64,000 nucleotides of DNA, taken from the NCBI GenBank assembly GCA_007570785.1, contig ML662465.1, positions 7,756,336 through 7,820,335 on the forward strand. The letters run 5' to 3'. The notes below the pieces were generated by a model. That model searched no databases and was not told the DNA's origin. It saw only the letters and a program-made list of their open reading frames with translations. Made by a program: the position numbers and the translations under genes. The stretch comes from Antilocapra americana (Eukaryota; Chordata; Mammalia; Artiodactyla; Antilocapridae). Below, piece after piece: positions 35,560 through 48,600 of this stretch. The first letter of the stretch is position 1. Each line of letters opens with the position of its first letter.

Positions 35560-36572
35560 AGATTGGAGTACCAGACCACCTTACCTGCCTCCCGAGAAAC
35601 CTGTATGCAGGTCAAGAAGCAACAAACAGAACCAGATATGGAACAACAGAGTGGTTCAAAATTGGGAAAGGAGTGCGTCAAGGCTGTATATTGTCACCCT
35701 GTATATTGTTTATTTAACTTATATGCAGAATACATTATGTGAAATGCTAAGTGGGATGAAGCTCACGCTGGAGTCAAGATTGCTGGAAGAAATTTCAATA
35801 ACCTCACATATGCAGATGACACCACCCTATGGTAGAAAGCAAATAGGAACTAAAGAGCCTCTTGATAAAGGTGAGACAGGAGAGTGAAAAGCTGGCTTAA
35901 AATTCAACATTCAAAAAACTAACATCACTGTATCCAATACCATCACTTCATGGCATATAAATGGGGAAACAATGGAAACAATGAAAGACTATTTTCTTGG
36001 GCGGCAAAATCACTGTGGATGGTGACTGCAGCCATGAAATTAAATGGTGCTTACTCCTTGGAAGAAAAGCTATGACAAAACTAGACAGTGTGCTAAAAAG
36101 CAGAGACATTACATTGCCAACAAAGGTCTGCATAGTCAAAGCTATGGTTTTTCCAGTAGTCATATATGAATGTGAAAGTTGGATCATAAAGAAGGCTGAG
36201 CACTAAAGAACTGATGTTTTCCAATTGTGGTGCTGGAGAAGACTCTTGAGAGTCCCTTGGACTGCAAGGAGATCAAACCCAGTCAATCCTAAAAGAAATC
36301 AACCCTGAATATTCATCAGAAGGACTGATGCTGAAACTCCAATACTTCGGCCACCTGATGGGAAGAGCTGACTCATTGGAAAAGACCCTGATGCTGGGAA
36401 AGATAGAAGGCAGGAGGAGAAGGGGATGACAGAAGACAAGATGATTAGATGACATCACCGACATGACTTTGAGCATGCTCTGGGAGATGGTGAAGGACAG
36501 GGAAGTCTGGTGTGCAGCAGTCCATGGGGTTGCAAAGAGTTGGACATGACTGGGGGACTGAACAACAACAAA
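35560..36572 (+). mobile_element. BovB 3' fragment
   Basis: About 1 kb of BovB from 'gattggagtaccagaccacc' through the decayed YADD site (atatgcagatgacaccaccc) to the 3' end (agttggacatgactggggga). Many stops and frameshifts, no coding capacity. Confidence 0.94.
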
Positions 36573-36670
36573 ATGATCATGCTTACTTCTTTTTTTGACT
36601 AATATTTATAGTTTTATGTATGAAAATATGAAAACTTATAAGAAAAGATCAGCATAATTTAGCCATGCAT

Positions 36671-36880
36671 CTGTGCAAGCTGTCGCTTCAGTCATGTCCA
36701 ACTCTTTGCAACTTTATGGACTGCAGCCTGCTAGGCTTCTTTGTCCCTGGTATTCTCCAGGCAAAAATACTGGAGTGGGTTGCAGTGCCTTCCTCCAGGG
36801 GATCTTCCTGACCCAGGGAAACCCGGTTTTCTGGCTTGGCAGGCAGATTCTTTAGCGTCTAAGCCACCAGGGAAGCCCAA
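36671..36880 (-). repeat. Bov-tA SINE
   Basis: Complete reverse-complement element, from 'gctgtcgcttcagtcatgtc' to the head complement 'taagccaccagggaagccca'. Lies 99 bases after the BovB fragment. Confidence 0.93.
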
Positions 36881-38239
36881 TTTAGCCATAGTTACACAAA
36901 ATTAAGTCTGGCAATATCATTGATATTAAAAAATCTTTATTATGTCCAGGTAGAAAGGAGAAGGATCATTCTGCTGAAAGTGAGAACCCATCCCCCTCCT
37001 AAATACACAGAAGCACACATGCCTGTATACATGCACATACACACGTATGCACATGTACACACACGCATACCACACACCATCATGCATGCGCACTTGCTTC
37101 TCTGGGGGACCTTGTCAATCTGTTTAATATTTCTAAGTCTCATTTTAACTGTGCAATGAGGGTAATTGTACCTTCTTCATTGGCTAGTTGTGGGGTTCCA
37201 GTGAGTGCCTTAGGACAGTGCAGTGTATATGACTGGACTCAATAGATGCTGCGCATTAAAAAAAAAATCAAACCTCAGAACTATTTTTGGCAGAAGGCTT
37301 TAACTGCTTGATATACAAAAACCCTAGGAAAGTATTGGGTTGGAGCCACCAGCATCTTGGTGCCTTATCCTATTTCTGCCTTTTTTAATGCCCTGACAGG
37401 CTCTTGGGGCTAAAATGAGCCCCGATCCATCTGAAGCATTCTGGCCTTCACTTATTAATACATCATTTTGACCTTTCTTGGTTCCATTTTAATGATGTAT
37501 TGGAAAGACGCTTACGATATGGGACACCAGGAGTATTCTTGCTTCCCAGAGAAAATAGTCCAGAAAATACAGTGAATATTTTTCATGCAAATTTCCTCTC
37601 CATCTTCTCCAAATTGAAAAGTAATTTTTCATGAATTGTTTTATTTTCCATATCTCTATGGGCCAATTTTCAATATCTTAATAAATCATCAAATTAACAT
37701 ATCAACAAATCTAAAACCATGTCATAAAAAGATTGGATCTGAATATATATTTTAGTCTTCCCTCTGTTATGTGAGTAAATAGAGTGAAATGGCTTTACAT
37801 ACGCAAACATGATCATTACTGATTAAAGACAAGTCAAGATACATAGAGTAGGATTTCTTAACTGAACTTAAATCATTTTTACCAACAATTCTCTTTCTAT
37901 CTCTTCTGTCTGCTTTCGATTCTCTTAAAGGTTTAGTATGGACACATTTTTAAGGAGACCACAAAACTCTGAAGAGCTGCCATTTTGCATTGAAGAGACC
38001 CATTTTCTGACTGTGTATTCCATGGAAAGTGAATATGATTCCAGGATCAAATCTGAGGAATTACTGACTGTTTTGGGTCAAGATAGTATCTCTGTCAAAA
38101 TCTATATGTAAATGTGTTTAACAAAATATCTCCAGAAGGTATCTGTAAAAGTGAGAGAGTTGAACTAGGTGATTTTTGAAGTCTTAGTTATTTCCAATGT
38201 GTTAGGGGAAGTGGATAGTGAAAAGCAAGTATGAGCACT
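36881..38239. other. Intergenic, with a CA-rich patch
   Basis: A mixed (CA)-rich stretch with ATGCACA/CATACACACG phrases lies at about 37012-37085. The rest is AT-rich unique sequence with no family recognised. Confidence 0.5.
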
Positions 38240-38400
38240 GTGTTAGGTATTTCCATCCAATAACTTGTTTAATTTCTCAACAGCCCGGGAAGGCAGGCAT
38301 TTTATTTTACATATAAGATGTCTGAGGCGCTGAGAGGTGAGCAGTTTACCAAAGGCCGCTCGTCTAGTAAGCAGCTTGCACTTCTTGTCTCCAAAGCCAA
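38240..38400 (+). repeat. MIR remnant
   Basis: 'acatataagatgtctgaggc' and 'cagtttaccaaaggccgctc' follow the MIR order. Diverged. Confidence 0.55.
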
Positions 38401-38949
38401 TGAAAGGACATACTATCACAGATTTCCGTAATATTTCTACTAAACTTCATTAACTAGAAGAACAGCCCGTCTTTCTGTCAAAGAGACAGTCTTATGCAGG
38501 GTCTGCAGTTATTCAGTTAAGCATCGTCTAAAAGACGATGGGACTTTTAGAGCTTTCTGTGGATTTAAATACGCTTTCATAACTTCTCACTTACTAAAGT
38601 CACTTTCATGATACCACATGCATTTTTTTTCCTTACCAGAAAATGGTATTATTGGTCCAGAAAAGCCTTCAGCTCCTTCACAAAGACTCCACACTGTATC
38701 TGCCAGAAATTTGCTTTCTTCCTTCTTTTCTCTTCGTGGTATCTACGCCATTGTAGCCCCAAGTCTCTGGTGTGCAGCTGGGAGGATCACAATCCCCTGG
38801 GAGGAGAGTTCTTATTTCTCTGAAAAACCTGTGGTTAAAGGGAAAGCACCTTAAAGGCACAGTTTGAGGAGGAGGGAGGAAATGCAGGAGCAACCTCCTC
38901 TCATGGTTCAGCACCAAACAACGGCTTAACTCTACTACTTGGATTGAAA

Positions 38950-39153
38950 GTGAAAAGTGAAAGTCGCTCAGTCGTGTCTGACTCTTTATCACCCCATGGA
39001 CTATACTGTGATATTCCATGGAATTCTCCAGGCTGAAGTACTGGATGGGTAGCCGATATCTTTTCCAAGGGATCTTCCTGACCCAGGAATCAAACCAGGG
39101 TCTCCTGCAGTGAAGGTGGATTTTTTACCAGTTGAGCTACCAGGGGGGAAGCC
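38950..39153 (-). repeat. Bov-tA SINE
   Basis: Reverse complement, from 'gaaagtcgctcagtcgtgtc' to 'gttgagctaccaggggggaa'. Complete head and body. Confidence 0.92.
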
Positions 39154-39369
39154 CACTTAACAGATTATCATCATCCATTGAACAGACAATATCAAGATTC
39201 ATACTACTCAAGTGGACTATATTATCAGGACTTCTTGACATGACTATTGAATAACCCAGGAGTATTGGGGCATAATGGATCTAGCCTGGAAAACCTGCCC
39301 AAGAAGAGCCAGAGAAATCACACTGAAACTCCCAACTCACTAATTAGAGGAGATTATGAGAAATCCTCC

Positions 39370-39480
39370 AAACTCTTGACTTTCATTGAGCACTGACTGT
39401 GTGCTACCATAGGACTAGGTGCTTGTCCTAATGTTACCTCACTAGACATCATTTTGAGACAATGTCATCCATAGTTTGAA
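39370..39480 (+). repeat. MIR remnant, partial
   Basis: 'tcattgagcactgactgtgt' and 'ctaggtgcttgtcctaatgt' resemble the MIR 5' half. Confidence 0.45.
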
Positions 39481-39714
39481 TGTAAACTATGCCTGCCTGT
39501 GCCTTTTTAAATGTCAGCTATAGGCAAGAAGGATTGGATTGCATGAAGTCTGGGCCTAAATGTCGCTTTTTGGTGACAAGGTTGTGACAGTGATCTGACA
39601 GTGGCACCTTTCACCTTGTGGTCTTTGGTACCTCACCTGATATCCAGAAGGCAGTATATGTTTTGGGCTCAGACATGAGCCTTAGTCCTGTAATAAGTGA
39701 GCTCCAAGGTTAAG

Positions 39715-39890
39715 CATATTGTGGTAGACTGAATAAAGCCTCTCCCTGAGAATAGGTGAATATGTTACTTACGTGGCAAAAGGGACTTTGCAGGTGTGAT
39801 TAAGTTATGGATCTTGAGATGGGGAAATTATCCAGATTATCTAGGTGAGCACAAGTGTCCTATAAGGGGAAGGCAGCACCTGGCAAGTAG
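39715..39890 (+). repeat. MaLR (MLT1/MST-like) LTR fragment
   Basis: 'gtggtagactgaataaagcc', 'aaaagggactttgcaggtgt', 'gattaagttatggatcttga', 'aagtgtcctataagg' are the typical MaLR LTR landmarks in order. Confidence 0.75.
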
Positions 39891-40204
39891 CCAGGGGTAA
39901 ACAATGACAATGCTTGTTAGGTAGAGGCATCCTTCTCCTTTGCTCTTTCCATCTCCCCTTGGGAGCCCTGATATAATACAGCTCACTGCAGGCTGAGCTG
40001 CCTGAACAGCTTCTTAGAAGAGGTGAGTCTTGAACTGGGCTTTGGAAGATGGCAAGACTACAGGTAGAAAAGAGAGTTTTTAGTGGTCAGAAGGAAACTA
40101 CAACATGGAGAAAGACATGGAGGTAATAATGACCAAGCCTAGCCAGGGATGGTAAATAGACAAGTTTCTAAAGCAAAGCTTTCTCTTAGGGAATGGGAGA
40201 TGAC

Positions 40205-40352
40205 AATATTGAAAAGGTGAGTTATGTACAATACCCTGTAATGGCCTGTATGGGAAAAGAATCTAAAAAAGAATGGGTATATGTATAAGTAGAACAGATT
40301 CATTTGGCTGTACAGCAGAAACTGACACAATATTGTAAATCAACTATCCTCC
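40205..40352 (+). repeat. L1 3'-end fragment
   Basis: 'aatggcctgtatgggaaaag', 'gaatgggtatatgtataagt', 'tttggctgtacagcagaaac', 'attgtaaatcaactatcctc' is the ruminant L1 3' end, truncated. Confidence 0.85.
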
Positions 40353-40884
40353 CCCAGTTTTTTTTTGTCCAGTTTAAAGCTAAAATTCTGTCAGCATATT
40401 GACCTTCCCTTCCATTTTCCGGGGTGCAGTGTAGAATTCAGAGGGCTAATGTGTCATCCTGGAATCAGAGGACAGAATCTGGGCCGTAGTTATTGACATT
40501 ATCCATGGTACTCCTGCTGAAAGGTGCAGCCCTCACTGATCTTTAACCCTGGCACCCTTCTGCTTCACCCACTATGAGCTGTCCCCACCATTCTTTGCTC
40601 TATAGCTACCAGAGTTGAAAGGTCCTCTTTATAGTCCTGCTTTCAAGTCTTCCACTTCTTCTCAGCATCCCTCCTGGAACACTTTTAGATGCTCTTCTGT
40701 GTTATTTTGGGGTGCTATGGACATCTAGGTCTTCTCTTCCACACCATCATTTCCTTTTTACTCATCTGTACATGTGGGGGCACATTTCTATATGGAGATG
40801 TACAGCTCTGTGGGCTTCTCTCTAGAAATGGGTCATAAGATCTCTCAGGCTGTGGCTCCCTCAGACTTAATGTGAACTATTGGA

Positions 40885-40885
<1 letters not shown>

Positions 40886-40925
<40 letters not shown>

Positions 40926-40943
40926 TGTGTGCACACACGCGCG
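40886..40943 (+). repeat. (TG)n microsatellite
   Basis: About 19 TG units followed by an imperfect GAGTGTGTGCACACACGCGCG tail that is partly palindromic. Confidence 0.97.
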
Positions 40944-41469
40944 TTGTTCTGTCCTTTGGTAGAGAGTCTTTTTGTGGGCAGGCACACTGACCACCCTCTA
41001 GTTAACCTTTATTTTCTTCAGGGCAAGAATAAACATATTTACACATTCTTGCCATCTTTTCCCACCCTATGTTCTGAGTTATCCAGAGTCTTTAGTTGTT
41101 CATGTGCATACTTAAGCTCCTGGACACACACACCACAATGAATTATTAAAAAATGCACAATGACTTATAAAAGCCTGGCTCTTCAGTTGAAAACCTGTTT
41201 ACAATATTACTGATGCTGATAAGGGTTTCGAACACATTTTGGAACTGAAAACAACCTCATTTAATATCTCCAAATATCATCCAATTCAATCTTTAAAAAG
41301 TTGCTGAGGAAAAAGAAACTAGCTGTGAATATGTTTATAAAAAAAAGATTCAATAAATAAATGGAACAAAAGTATTCTGAACAATTTATGTAGGTGTCAT
41401 ATGAAGGAAGTGGAGCTCAACTTCCCTCCCCTTGGGTTTGTAATGTGAGTTAAAGAGTAGAGTACAGAA

Positions 41470-42010
41470 AGTATCTTTATAGTGGAGAAAGTTTGGAAAC
41501 AGTACCTTGGCCAGGTGAACAAGGTTAATATCATCAGTGAAAACTCAAGTTAACAGCATGCACCCATGATATGGTACAATGAGAATGGACCTTTACTCTG
41601 CAGTCTTCCTCCCCCAAACCAATAACCCCAGTTGACCATGGAGTGAACATTAGACAAATCCTGATTTGACAGACATTCTACAAAGGACACAACCAGCACA
41701 CCTCACAGCTTAAAACTGTCAAGGTCATTAGAAATAAGGAAAGTCTGAAAAACTGTTACAGACCAAAAGAAACTAAGAGACATGATGACTAAATGTAATA
41801 TGGTTTCACATTACTACATTAAAGTGATCTGCGAACAGAAAAAGGATAATACAAAAAAACTAGTGAGATAAACTGTGGAGTTTAGTTAATACTAACATGC
41901 TAAAATTGGTTTATAATGGGACAAATGTGCTAGGGTAATGTTAGATGTTAACAATGGGGAAATTGGGTGATAGGTATATGGGAACTCTCTGGACTGTTTT
42001 TGCAACTTTT
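41470..42010 (+). repeat. Old L1-type (L1M-like) 3'-end remnant
   Basis: 'gaaactaagagacatgatga', 'taaatgtaatatggtttcac', 'ggacaaatgtgctagggtaa', 'atgggaactctctggactgt' and 'aacttttctgtaaataaata' follow a widespread old mammalian LINE 3' end. The subfamily is not called. Confidence 0.6.
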
Positions 42011-43335
42011 CTGTAAATAAATAACTACTCTAAGAATGTATTAGATTTCTTTCTTAAAAAGGACTGTATGGAAATGAATGTGGAAGAGAAAATGACGTTG
42101 CTTGTTTCCAATCTGATTCCAAGGATTGAGAAGTGGTGCAGTGTCCAACAGGTGGCTACATCAGTAAGTAGATTGTGGTTATTGGAGAATTGCACAAGAT
42201 ATTTTTCTTTTAAAAAAGAGAGATGAGTAAATATAGGTAAATAAAAAAAAATAGAGTAGGAAAGCAAGATACAAACCAGAGTGAGAGAAACACACAGAAC
42301 ACATGTCACAAAGCCCTATTTCATTTGCTGGGAAGTGTGCCCAGAGCTTGGCAAGAGCTTTCCCTAGAGGGAATATGATCAGGCCCATGTAGTGTCCATC
42401 AAGGTAATACAGACCAGCTGTGCAGAAAAATCTCACTTTTTCCTGATACTGAGACCAGAGGGAGAATTTTCTTTTGTGTCTTACTGGGACCATCATCTTT
42501 ACTGTCATTCCTACAGTAAATTCAACAATGAGGTTTCTCTTTAGTTCATTTCTGTACCCAATCCATAACATTTCAGCAACATACAGTAAAAGCAAATACT
42601 ATGAATGTTTGGGAGTAGAGTATTAACATACACAGAAGTTAAGAGCAGGTCATCAGCTGGGATGAGGGTTACATTAGTATCTTTCAGAAAGTCAATCAGC
42701 CTGGTAAGGACTGTATCAACTCCACATAGAGATAGGCCAGGGAAACAAATAATCACTGGACACTAGAATATTTTATGCCCTGTGCTAGGAACTAGGGTGT
42801 CACAGGTGAATAAGATGTGGATGGTACTTGTTGCAGTGGGTATTACATTCTGGCTGAGAAAAGCTAGTGCTTAGGTGACATGTTTACAGAGACGGTAGCC
42901 CTGGTGGTGGTGGTGAAGGAGATGTGGGGATCAGAATGTGTTTATGAAGAAGAGGTATTTAGAATGGTTACTCTGGTGGTGTTTAGCAAATGTGTAGGAG
43001 TTGGAGGCATTCCAGAGGTGAAATAGAAAGATTGCTTGGATATTGAACTCTGTTTCCCGCCCATATGAACGTTGCCTATTGGTCAAGACCTTTTTGGTTG
43101 GAAGTGACGGACCCAAATCTACACAGCTTTCGGGAAAGGAAGTGCTTCTTATCTTACTGAATCAAGAATGCATTGATCAACCAAGCAGGAAGACCAGAGT
43201 ACACCTGGGCCTTAGGAAACCAGAGACTCTTGAATGTCATAGGAATTTGTACTTTCCTTTTCTTGTCTCTATTTCTTTGTGTAATTTTTATTGTTGTTGT
43301 TCTGTTTCATTGTTGTTGTTTTTGTGTGTGTGTGT
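42011..43335. other. Intergenic, mostly unrecognised
   Basis: Two overlapping minus-strand open frames (42179-42595, 138 codons, and 42541-42756) have no family signature and no splice context. An L2-like remnant lies near 42770-42860 ('ccctgtgctaggaactaggg'). Confidence 0.45.
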
Positions 43336-43482
43336 GTTTTGTTTGTTTTTGGTTTATTTTTTTTGGCCTTGCCTCTGGCTTGCGGGATCTTAGTTCCCCA
43401 ACCAGGGATCAAACATAGGACCAGGGCAGTAGATCACTGAATCTTAAACCACTGGACCACCAGGGAATTCCCTCTCTGTGTG
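43336..43482 (-). repeat. CHR-type tRNA-derived SINE
   Basis: Plus strand shows 'ggcttgcgggatcttagttc', 'cccaaccagggatcaaacat' and 'cttaaaccactggaccacca', the reverse complement of the artiodactyl tRNA-derived SINE. Preceded by a T/G-rich simple stretch (43286-43360). Confidence 0.88.
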
Positions 43483-44559
43483 GATAGATGGTTTTATTTC
43501 CCTGAAAACTGGCTTTCTCTACACTGGACACTGGTCTTTGTTAACACTAAGGTTTTTCATCTTATGATCTCTGCCACTCAAGAGATTGACTATTTATTTA
43601 TAATTTGAAAGACTCTGGAGAAAAGACTTGGGTTTGGTTAAGAACTAATTAATAGAAGCCAAGGTGGGGATGGGGTCAAGGAAAAACATGAAAGCTATCC
43701 TGATAGACATATAGTTGAGGAGACAGGCTACTCCAGGAAGATGGTTGCTGGATAGACAGTTTTAGGTATCTGTCTTGCTTATTAAATTCTTATTATAACA
43801 GCCTCAAGGCCAGAGCTGGGGATATGAGATGATATTCAATATTCTCTCTCAGGAATACCCCTGCCCCTGCAAAAATCAGTAGTTCCTGGATAAACTGCTC
43901 CCAAACTCCACTTCTCACATGTTCCCTCCTGTTAGTGTTTTCATTCAAAATTTGAGGCAAAGTTATCCAACTGTGATTTTGGGACCCATTTGGCTCCTTG
44001 AGCCTCTCTGAGACCTTTGAATGTTTCTTTGGGATTGTAAGAACTGAATTCTCCCTTCAGCAAGGAGCAGCATGTATTTTATGCTTTCTTACTTGTTTAT
44101 TCAGGTGTCCTGTGGGAGCCTCTTGCAGTAACTAGGAAGGCGAGGTAATAAGTCACCATCATTAGATTGCCATCAGTCCTCTAATGATTCTTTTGGAAGG
44201 ACCAGTATTTCTTCCAGTGATGATAAACATCAGGGACCTTGTTATGCAGTTGACCCCAGGGAGTATATGGACATGCAGCTTGGACCACTGGCTGAAACCT
44301 TAGGGAACATACTCCATCCCTTGTGAGTGAGGAAATACAGCAATTGTAACCCATAGGTTTCTAGGGGACATTGCAAATCATATCAGAATAGAAAATATAC
44401 ACTTAACCCCTTAGGTAAGTTGTTTGAATCAAAGGCTAAGAATGTTGAATTGCTTCTCAAGGATAATCACACCAATCCAGATGCTAGGAGTCTGTTTCAT
44501 CTTCAGAGACTTCTTTCATTTGGAAATAGTTTACACAGTGGTAACAACTATTTTAACAT
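43483..44559. other. Intergenic, nothing recognised
   Basis: Unique-looking sequence with no convincing repeat, exon or RNA gene. Confidence 0.4.
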
Positions 44560-44705
44560 GAATACAATACTTCATAATTTCCTAGGATCCTATGTGCTAT
44601 TATTTCATTGTAATCCTTACAATACTCTCATAAAGTAGGCACTAGTAGTACCATTATTTTACAAATGAGAAACTGGAACTTTGAGATGTTAAGTTGTTGC
44701 CAAGG
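44560..44705 (+). repeat. MIR remnant
   Basis: 'taatccttacaatactctca', 'taccattattttacaaatga', 'gttaagttgttgccaagggc' in MIR order. Confidence 0.7.
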
Positions 44706-44761
44706 GCTAAGGATTATTTTAATGCTTGATTAAAATATGACCTTTTGACAAGACTCCATTA

Positions 44762-45640
44762 TGGGGGACTTCCAAGATGGCAGAGGAATAAGACAGGAAG
44801 ATCACCTACCTCCCCACAAATAAATCAAAAATTCATTTGCATGTGGAACAACTCCTACAGAACACCTTCTGAATGCTGGCAGAAAACCTCAGGTTTCCAA
44901 AAAGGCAAGGCACTCTCCTTAGAATGAGGTAGGGCAAAAGATAAAGATAAAAAAAGAGACAAAGGATTTCAGGACAGGGACCTGCACCCCAGGGAGGGTG
45001 CTGTGAAGGAGGATAAGTTTCTACACACTCAGAGTAGGGGGTAGGGGGTTGGGGGGAGCTTCAAAACTTCAGAGGGGAATACAGCAACAGTTGCTCAGAA
45101 GGCAAAATGGAGAGAATTCACCATAGAGATGAATAGCACTTTCCAACTGAATAGCATTTTCCAACTGAGAAATGGCTTGAACTCTCACACCCATCACAGA
45201 GAGTGGGGGCTGGGTACTGAGGCTCAGGCTCATGAAGGGTGGGGGGTGGGGTGGGACCACAGGGAGAGGACTGGGGTTGACTGCCATGAAGATACTCTGA
45301 GGGGGCAAATACGACAGGTGAGGGAGTCCAGGAAAAATACTGGGCCCCCCAGAGATAAGAGATCATTGGCATCAGGGCCCTTTAACTCTGCCCACTCCCA
45401 GACAACAGCTGTATGCCCAGTGGAGGCTGCTAAAATGGGCAGAGGTACCAGTGGTGGAGTTAGACATGACTACAGTTTACAATCTCAGGGGGGAAAATGT
45501 AAGTCACTAGCCACTGCCAAAGCCAGGGAGAGTGCCTGAGGCAGTAGACAAAATGCCACTGCTGTGGTTTTGAACCCAGAGGTGGCAGCTGTCAGCAAAC
45601 TGTGAGCAGGCACCTTGGTTGGAACATAAGCAGCTTAGCT
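44762..45640 (+). mobile_element. Ruminant L1 5' UTR, first part
   Basis: Begins with 'gggggacttccaagatggca', the start of ruminant L1, then 'ataagacaggaagatcacct'. It continues through a GC-rich 5' UTR to 'cagcttagctcttcc', where a BovB is inserted. The L1 resumes at 49338. The homologous stretch at 55748-55945 confirms the order. Confidence 0.85.
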
Positions 45641-48600
45641 CTTCCAGTTCAGTTCAGTTCAGTTCAATTCAGTTGCCTCAGTCATGTCTGACTCTTTGTG
45701 ACCCCATGGATTGCAGCATGCCAGGCTTCCCTGTCCATCACCAACTTCTGGAGTTTACTCAAACTCATGGTCATTGAGTTGGTGATGCCATCCAACCATC
45801 TCATCCTCTGTCATTTTCTTCTCCTCCTGCCTTCAATCTTTCCCAGCATCAGGGTCTTTTCAAATGAGTCAGCTCTTCACATCAGATGGCCAAAATGTTG
45901 GAGTTTCAGCTTCAACATCAGTCCTTTCAATGAATATTCAGGACTGATATCCTTTAAGATGGACTGGTTTGATCTCCTTGCAGTCCAAGGGACTCTCAAG
46001 AGTCTTCTCCAACACCACAGTTCAAAAGCATCAATTTTTGAGCACTCAGCTTTCTTTATACTCCAACTCTCACATCCATACATGACTGCTGGAAAAAACC
46101 ATAGCTTTGACTAAATGAACCTTTGTTGGCAAAGTAATATCTCTGCTTTTTAATATGATGTTTAGGTTGGTCATAACTTTTCTTGCAAGCAGCAAGTGTC
46201 TTTTAATTTCATGGCTGCAGTCACCATCTGCAGTGATTTTGGAGCCCAGAAAAATAAAGTCTGTCACTGTTCCCACTGTTTCCCCATCTATTTGCCATGA
46301 AGTGATGGGACCAGATGCCATGATCTTAGTTTTCTTAATGTTGAGTTTTAAGTCAACTTTTTCACTCACTTCTTTCACTTTCAAGAGGCTCTTTAGATCC
46401 TTTTCACTTTCTGCCATAAGGGTGGTATCATCTGCATATCTGAGGTTGTTGATATTTCTCCCAGCAATCTTGATTCCAGCTTGTGCTTCTTCCAGCCCAG
46501 AGTTTCTCATGATGTACTCTGCATATAAGTTAAATAAGCAGGGTGACAATATACAGCCTTGACATACTCCTTTCCCTATTTGGAACCAGTCTGTTGTTTC
46601 ATGTCCAGTTCTAACTGTTGCTTCCTGAGCTGCACACAGGTTTCTCAAGACACAGGTCAGATGGTCTGGTATTCCCATCTCTTTCAGAATTTTCCACAGT
46701 TTATCGTGGTCCACACAATCAAAAGCTTTGGCATAGTCAATAAAGCAGAAATAGATGTTTTTCTGGAATCCTCTTGCTTTTTCGATGATCCAGAGGATGT
46801 TGGCAATTTGATCTCTGGTTCCTCTGCCTTTTCTAAAGCCAGCTTGAACATCTGGAATTTCACAGTTCACATATTGCTGAAGCCTGGCTTGGAGAATTTT
46901 GAGCATTACTAGCGTGTGAGATGAGTGCAATTGTGCGGTAGTTTGAGCATTCTTTGGCATTGTCTTTCTTTGGGATTGGAATGAAAACTGACCTTTTCCA
47001 GTCCTGTGGCCATTGCTGAGTTTTCCAGATATGCTGCCATATTGAATGCAGCACTTTCACAGCATCATCTTTCAGGATTTGAAATAGCTCAACTGGAATT
47101 CTATCACTTCCACTAGCTTTGTTTGTAGTGATGCTTTCTAAGGCCACTTGACTTCACATTCCAGGATGTCTGGCTTTAGGTGAGTGATTATACCATCGTG
47201 ATTACCTGGGTTGTGAAGATCTTTTTTGTACAGTTCTTCTGTGTATTCTTGCCACCTCTTCTTAATATCTCCTGCTTCTGTTAGGTCCATACCATTTCTG
47301 TCCTTTATCGAGCTCATCTTTGCATGAAATGTTCCTTTGGTATCTCTAATTTTCTTGAAGAGATCTCTGGTCTTCCCATTCTGTTGTTTTCCTCTATTTC
47401 TTTGCATTGATTGCTGAGGAAGGCTTTCTTATCACTCCTTGCTATTGTTTGGAACTCTGCATTCAGATGGGAATATCTTTCCTTTTCTCCTTTGCTTTTC
47501 ACTTCTCTTCTTTTCACAGCTATTTGTAAGGCCTCCTCAGACAGCCATTTTGATTTTTTGCATTTCTTTTCCATGAGGATGGTCTTAATCTCTGTCTCCT
47601 GTACAATGTCATGAACCTTCATCCATAGTTCATCAGGCACTCTGTCTATCAGATCCAGTCCCTTAAATCTACTGTTCACTTCCACTATATAATCATAAGG
47701 GATTTGATTTAGGTCATACCTGAATGGTCTAGTGGTTTTCCCTACTTTCTTCAATTTAAGTCTGAATTTGGCAATAAGGAGTTCATGATCTGAGCCACAG
47801 TCAGCTCCTGGTCTTGTTTTTGCTGACAGTTTAGAGCTTCTCCATCTTTGGCTGCAAAGAATATAATCAATCTGATTTTGGTATTGGCCATCTGGTGATG
47901 TCCATGTGTAAAGTCTTCTCTTGTATTGTTGGAAGAGGCTGTTTGCTATGACCAGTGTGTTCTCCTGGCAAAACTCTGTTAGCCTTTTCCCTGCTTCATT
48001 CTGTACTCCAAGGCCAAATTTGCCTGTTACTCCAGGTGTTTCTTGACTTCCTACTTTTGTATTCCAGTCCCCTATAATGAAAAGGACATCTTTTTTGGGT
48101 GTTAGTTCTATAACGTCTTGTAGGTCTTCATACAATTGTTCAACTTCAGCTTCTTCAGCATTATTGGTTGGGGCATAAACTTGAATTACTGTGATATTGA
48201 ATGGCTTGCCTTGGAAACGAACAGAGATCATTCTGTCATTTTTGAGATTGCATCCAAATACTGCATTTAGGACTGTTTTGTTGACTATCACGGCTACTCT
48301 ATTTTTTCTAAGGGATTCTTTCCCACCGTAGTGGATATAATGGTCATCTAATATAATTACATTTACCGATTCCAGTCCATTTTAGTTCGCTGATTCCTCA
48401 AATGTGGATGTTCACTCTTGCCATCTCCTGTTTGACCACTTCCAAATTTACCTTGATTCATGGACCTAACATTCCAGGTTCCTATGCAGTGTTGCTCTTT
48501 ACAGCACAGGACTTTACTTCCATCACCAGTCACACCCACAACTGGGTGTTGTGTTTGCTTTGGCTCCATCTCTTCATTCTTTCTCGAGTTAGTTCTCCAC

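Noticed and set aside
9581..39153. tRNA-like segments at many SINE heads
   Set aside because: They are tRNA-derived heads of Bov-tA and CHR SINEs with body sequence attached, not tRNA genes.
42179..42756. Minus-strand open frames of 138 and 71 codons as a possible new gene
   Set aside because: They overlap in different frames, have no splice partners, no start context and no recognised domain.
45129..45539. 136-codon plus-strand frame
   Set aside because: It lies in the L1 5' UTR, which is not coding in this frame.
46070..48291. BovB endonuclease and reverse transcriptase frames as active genes
   Set aside because: They are parts of a single ORF2 broken by several frameshifts and stops, so annotated as a decayed element.
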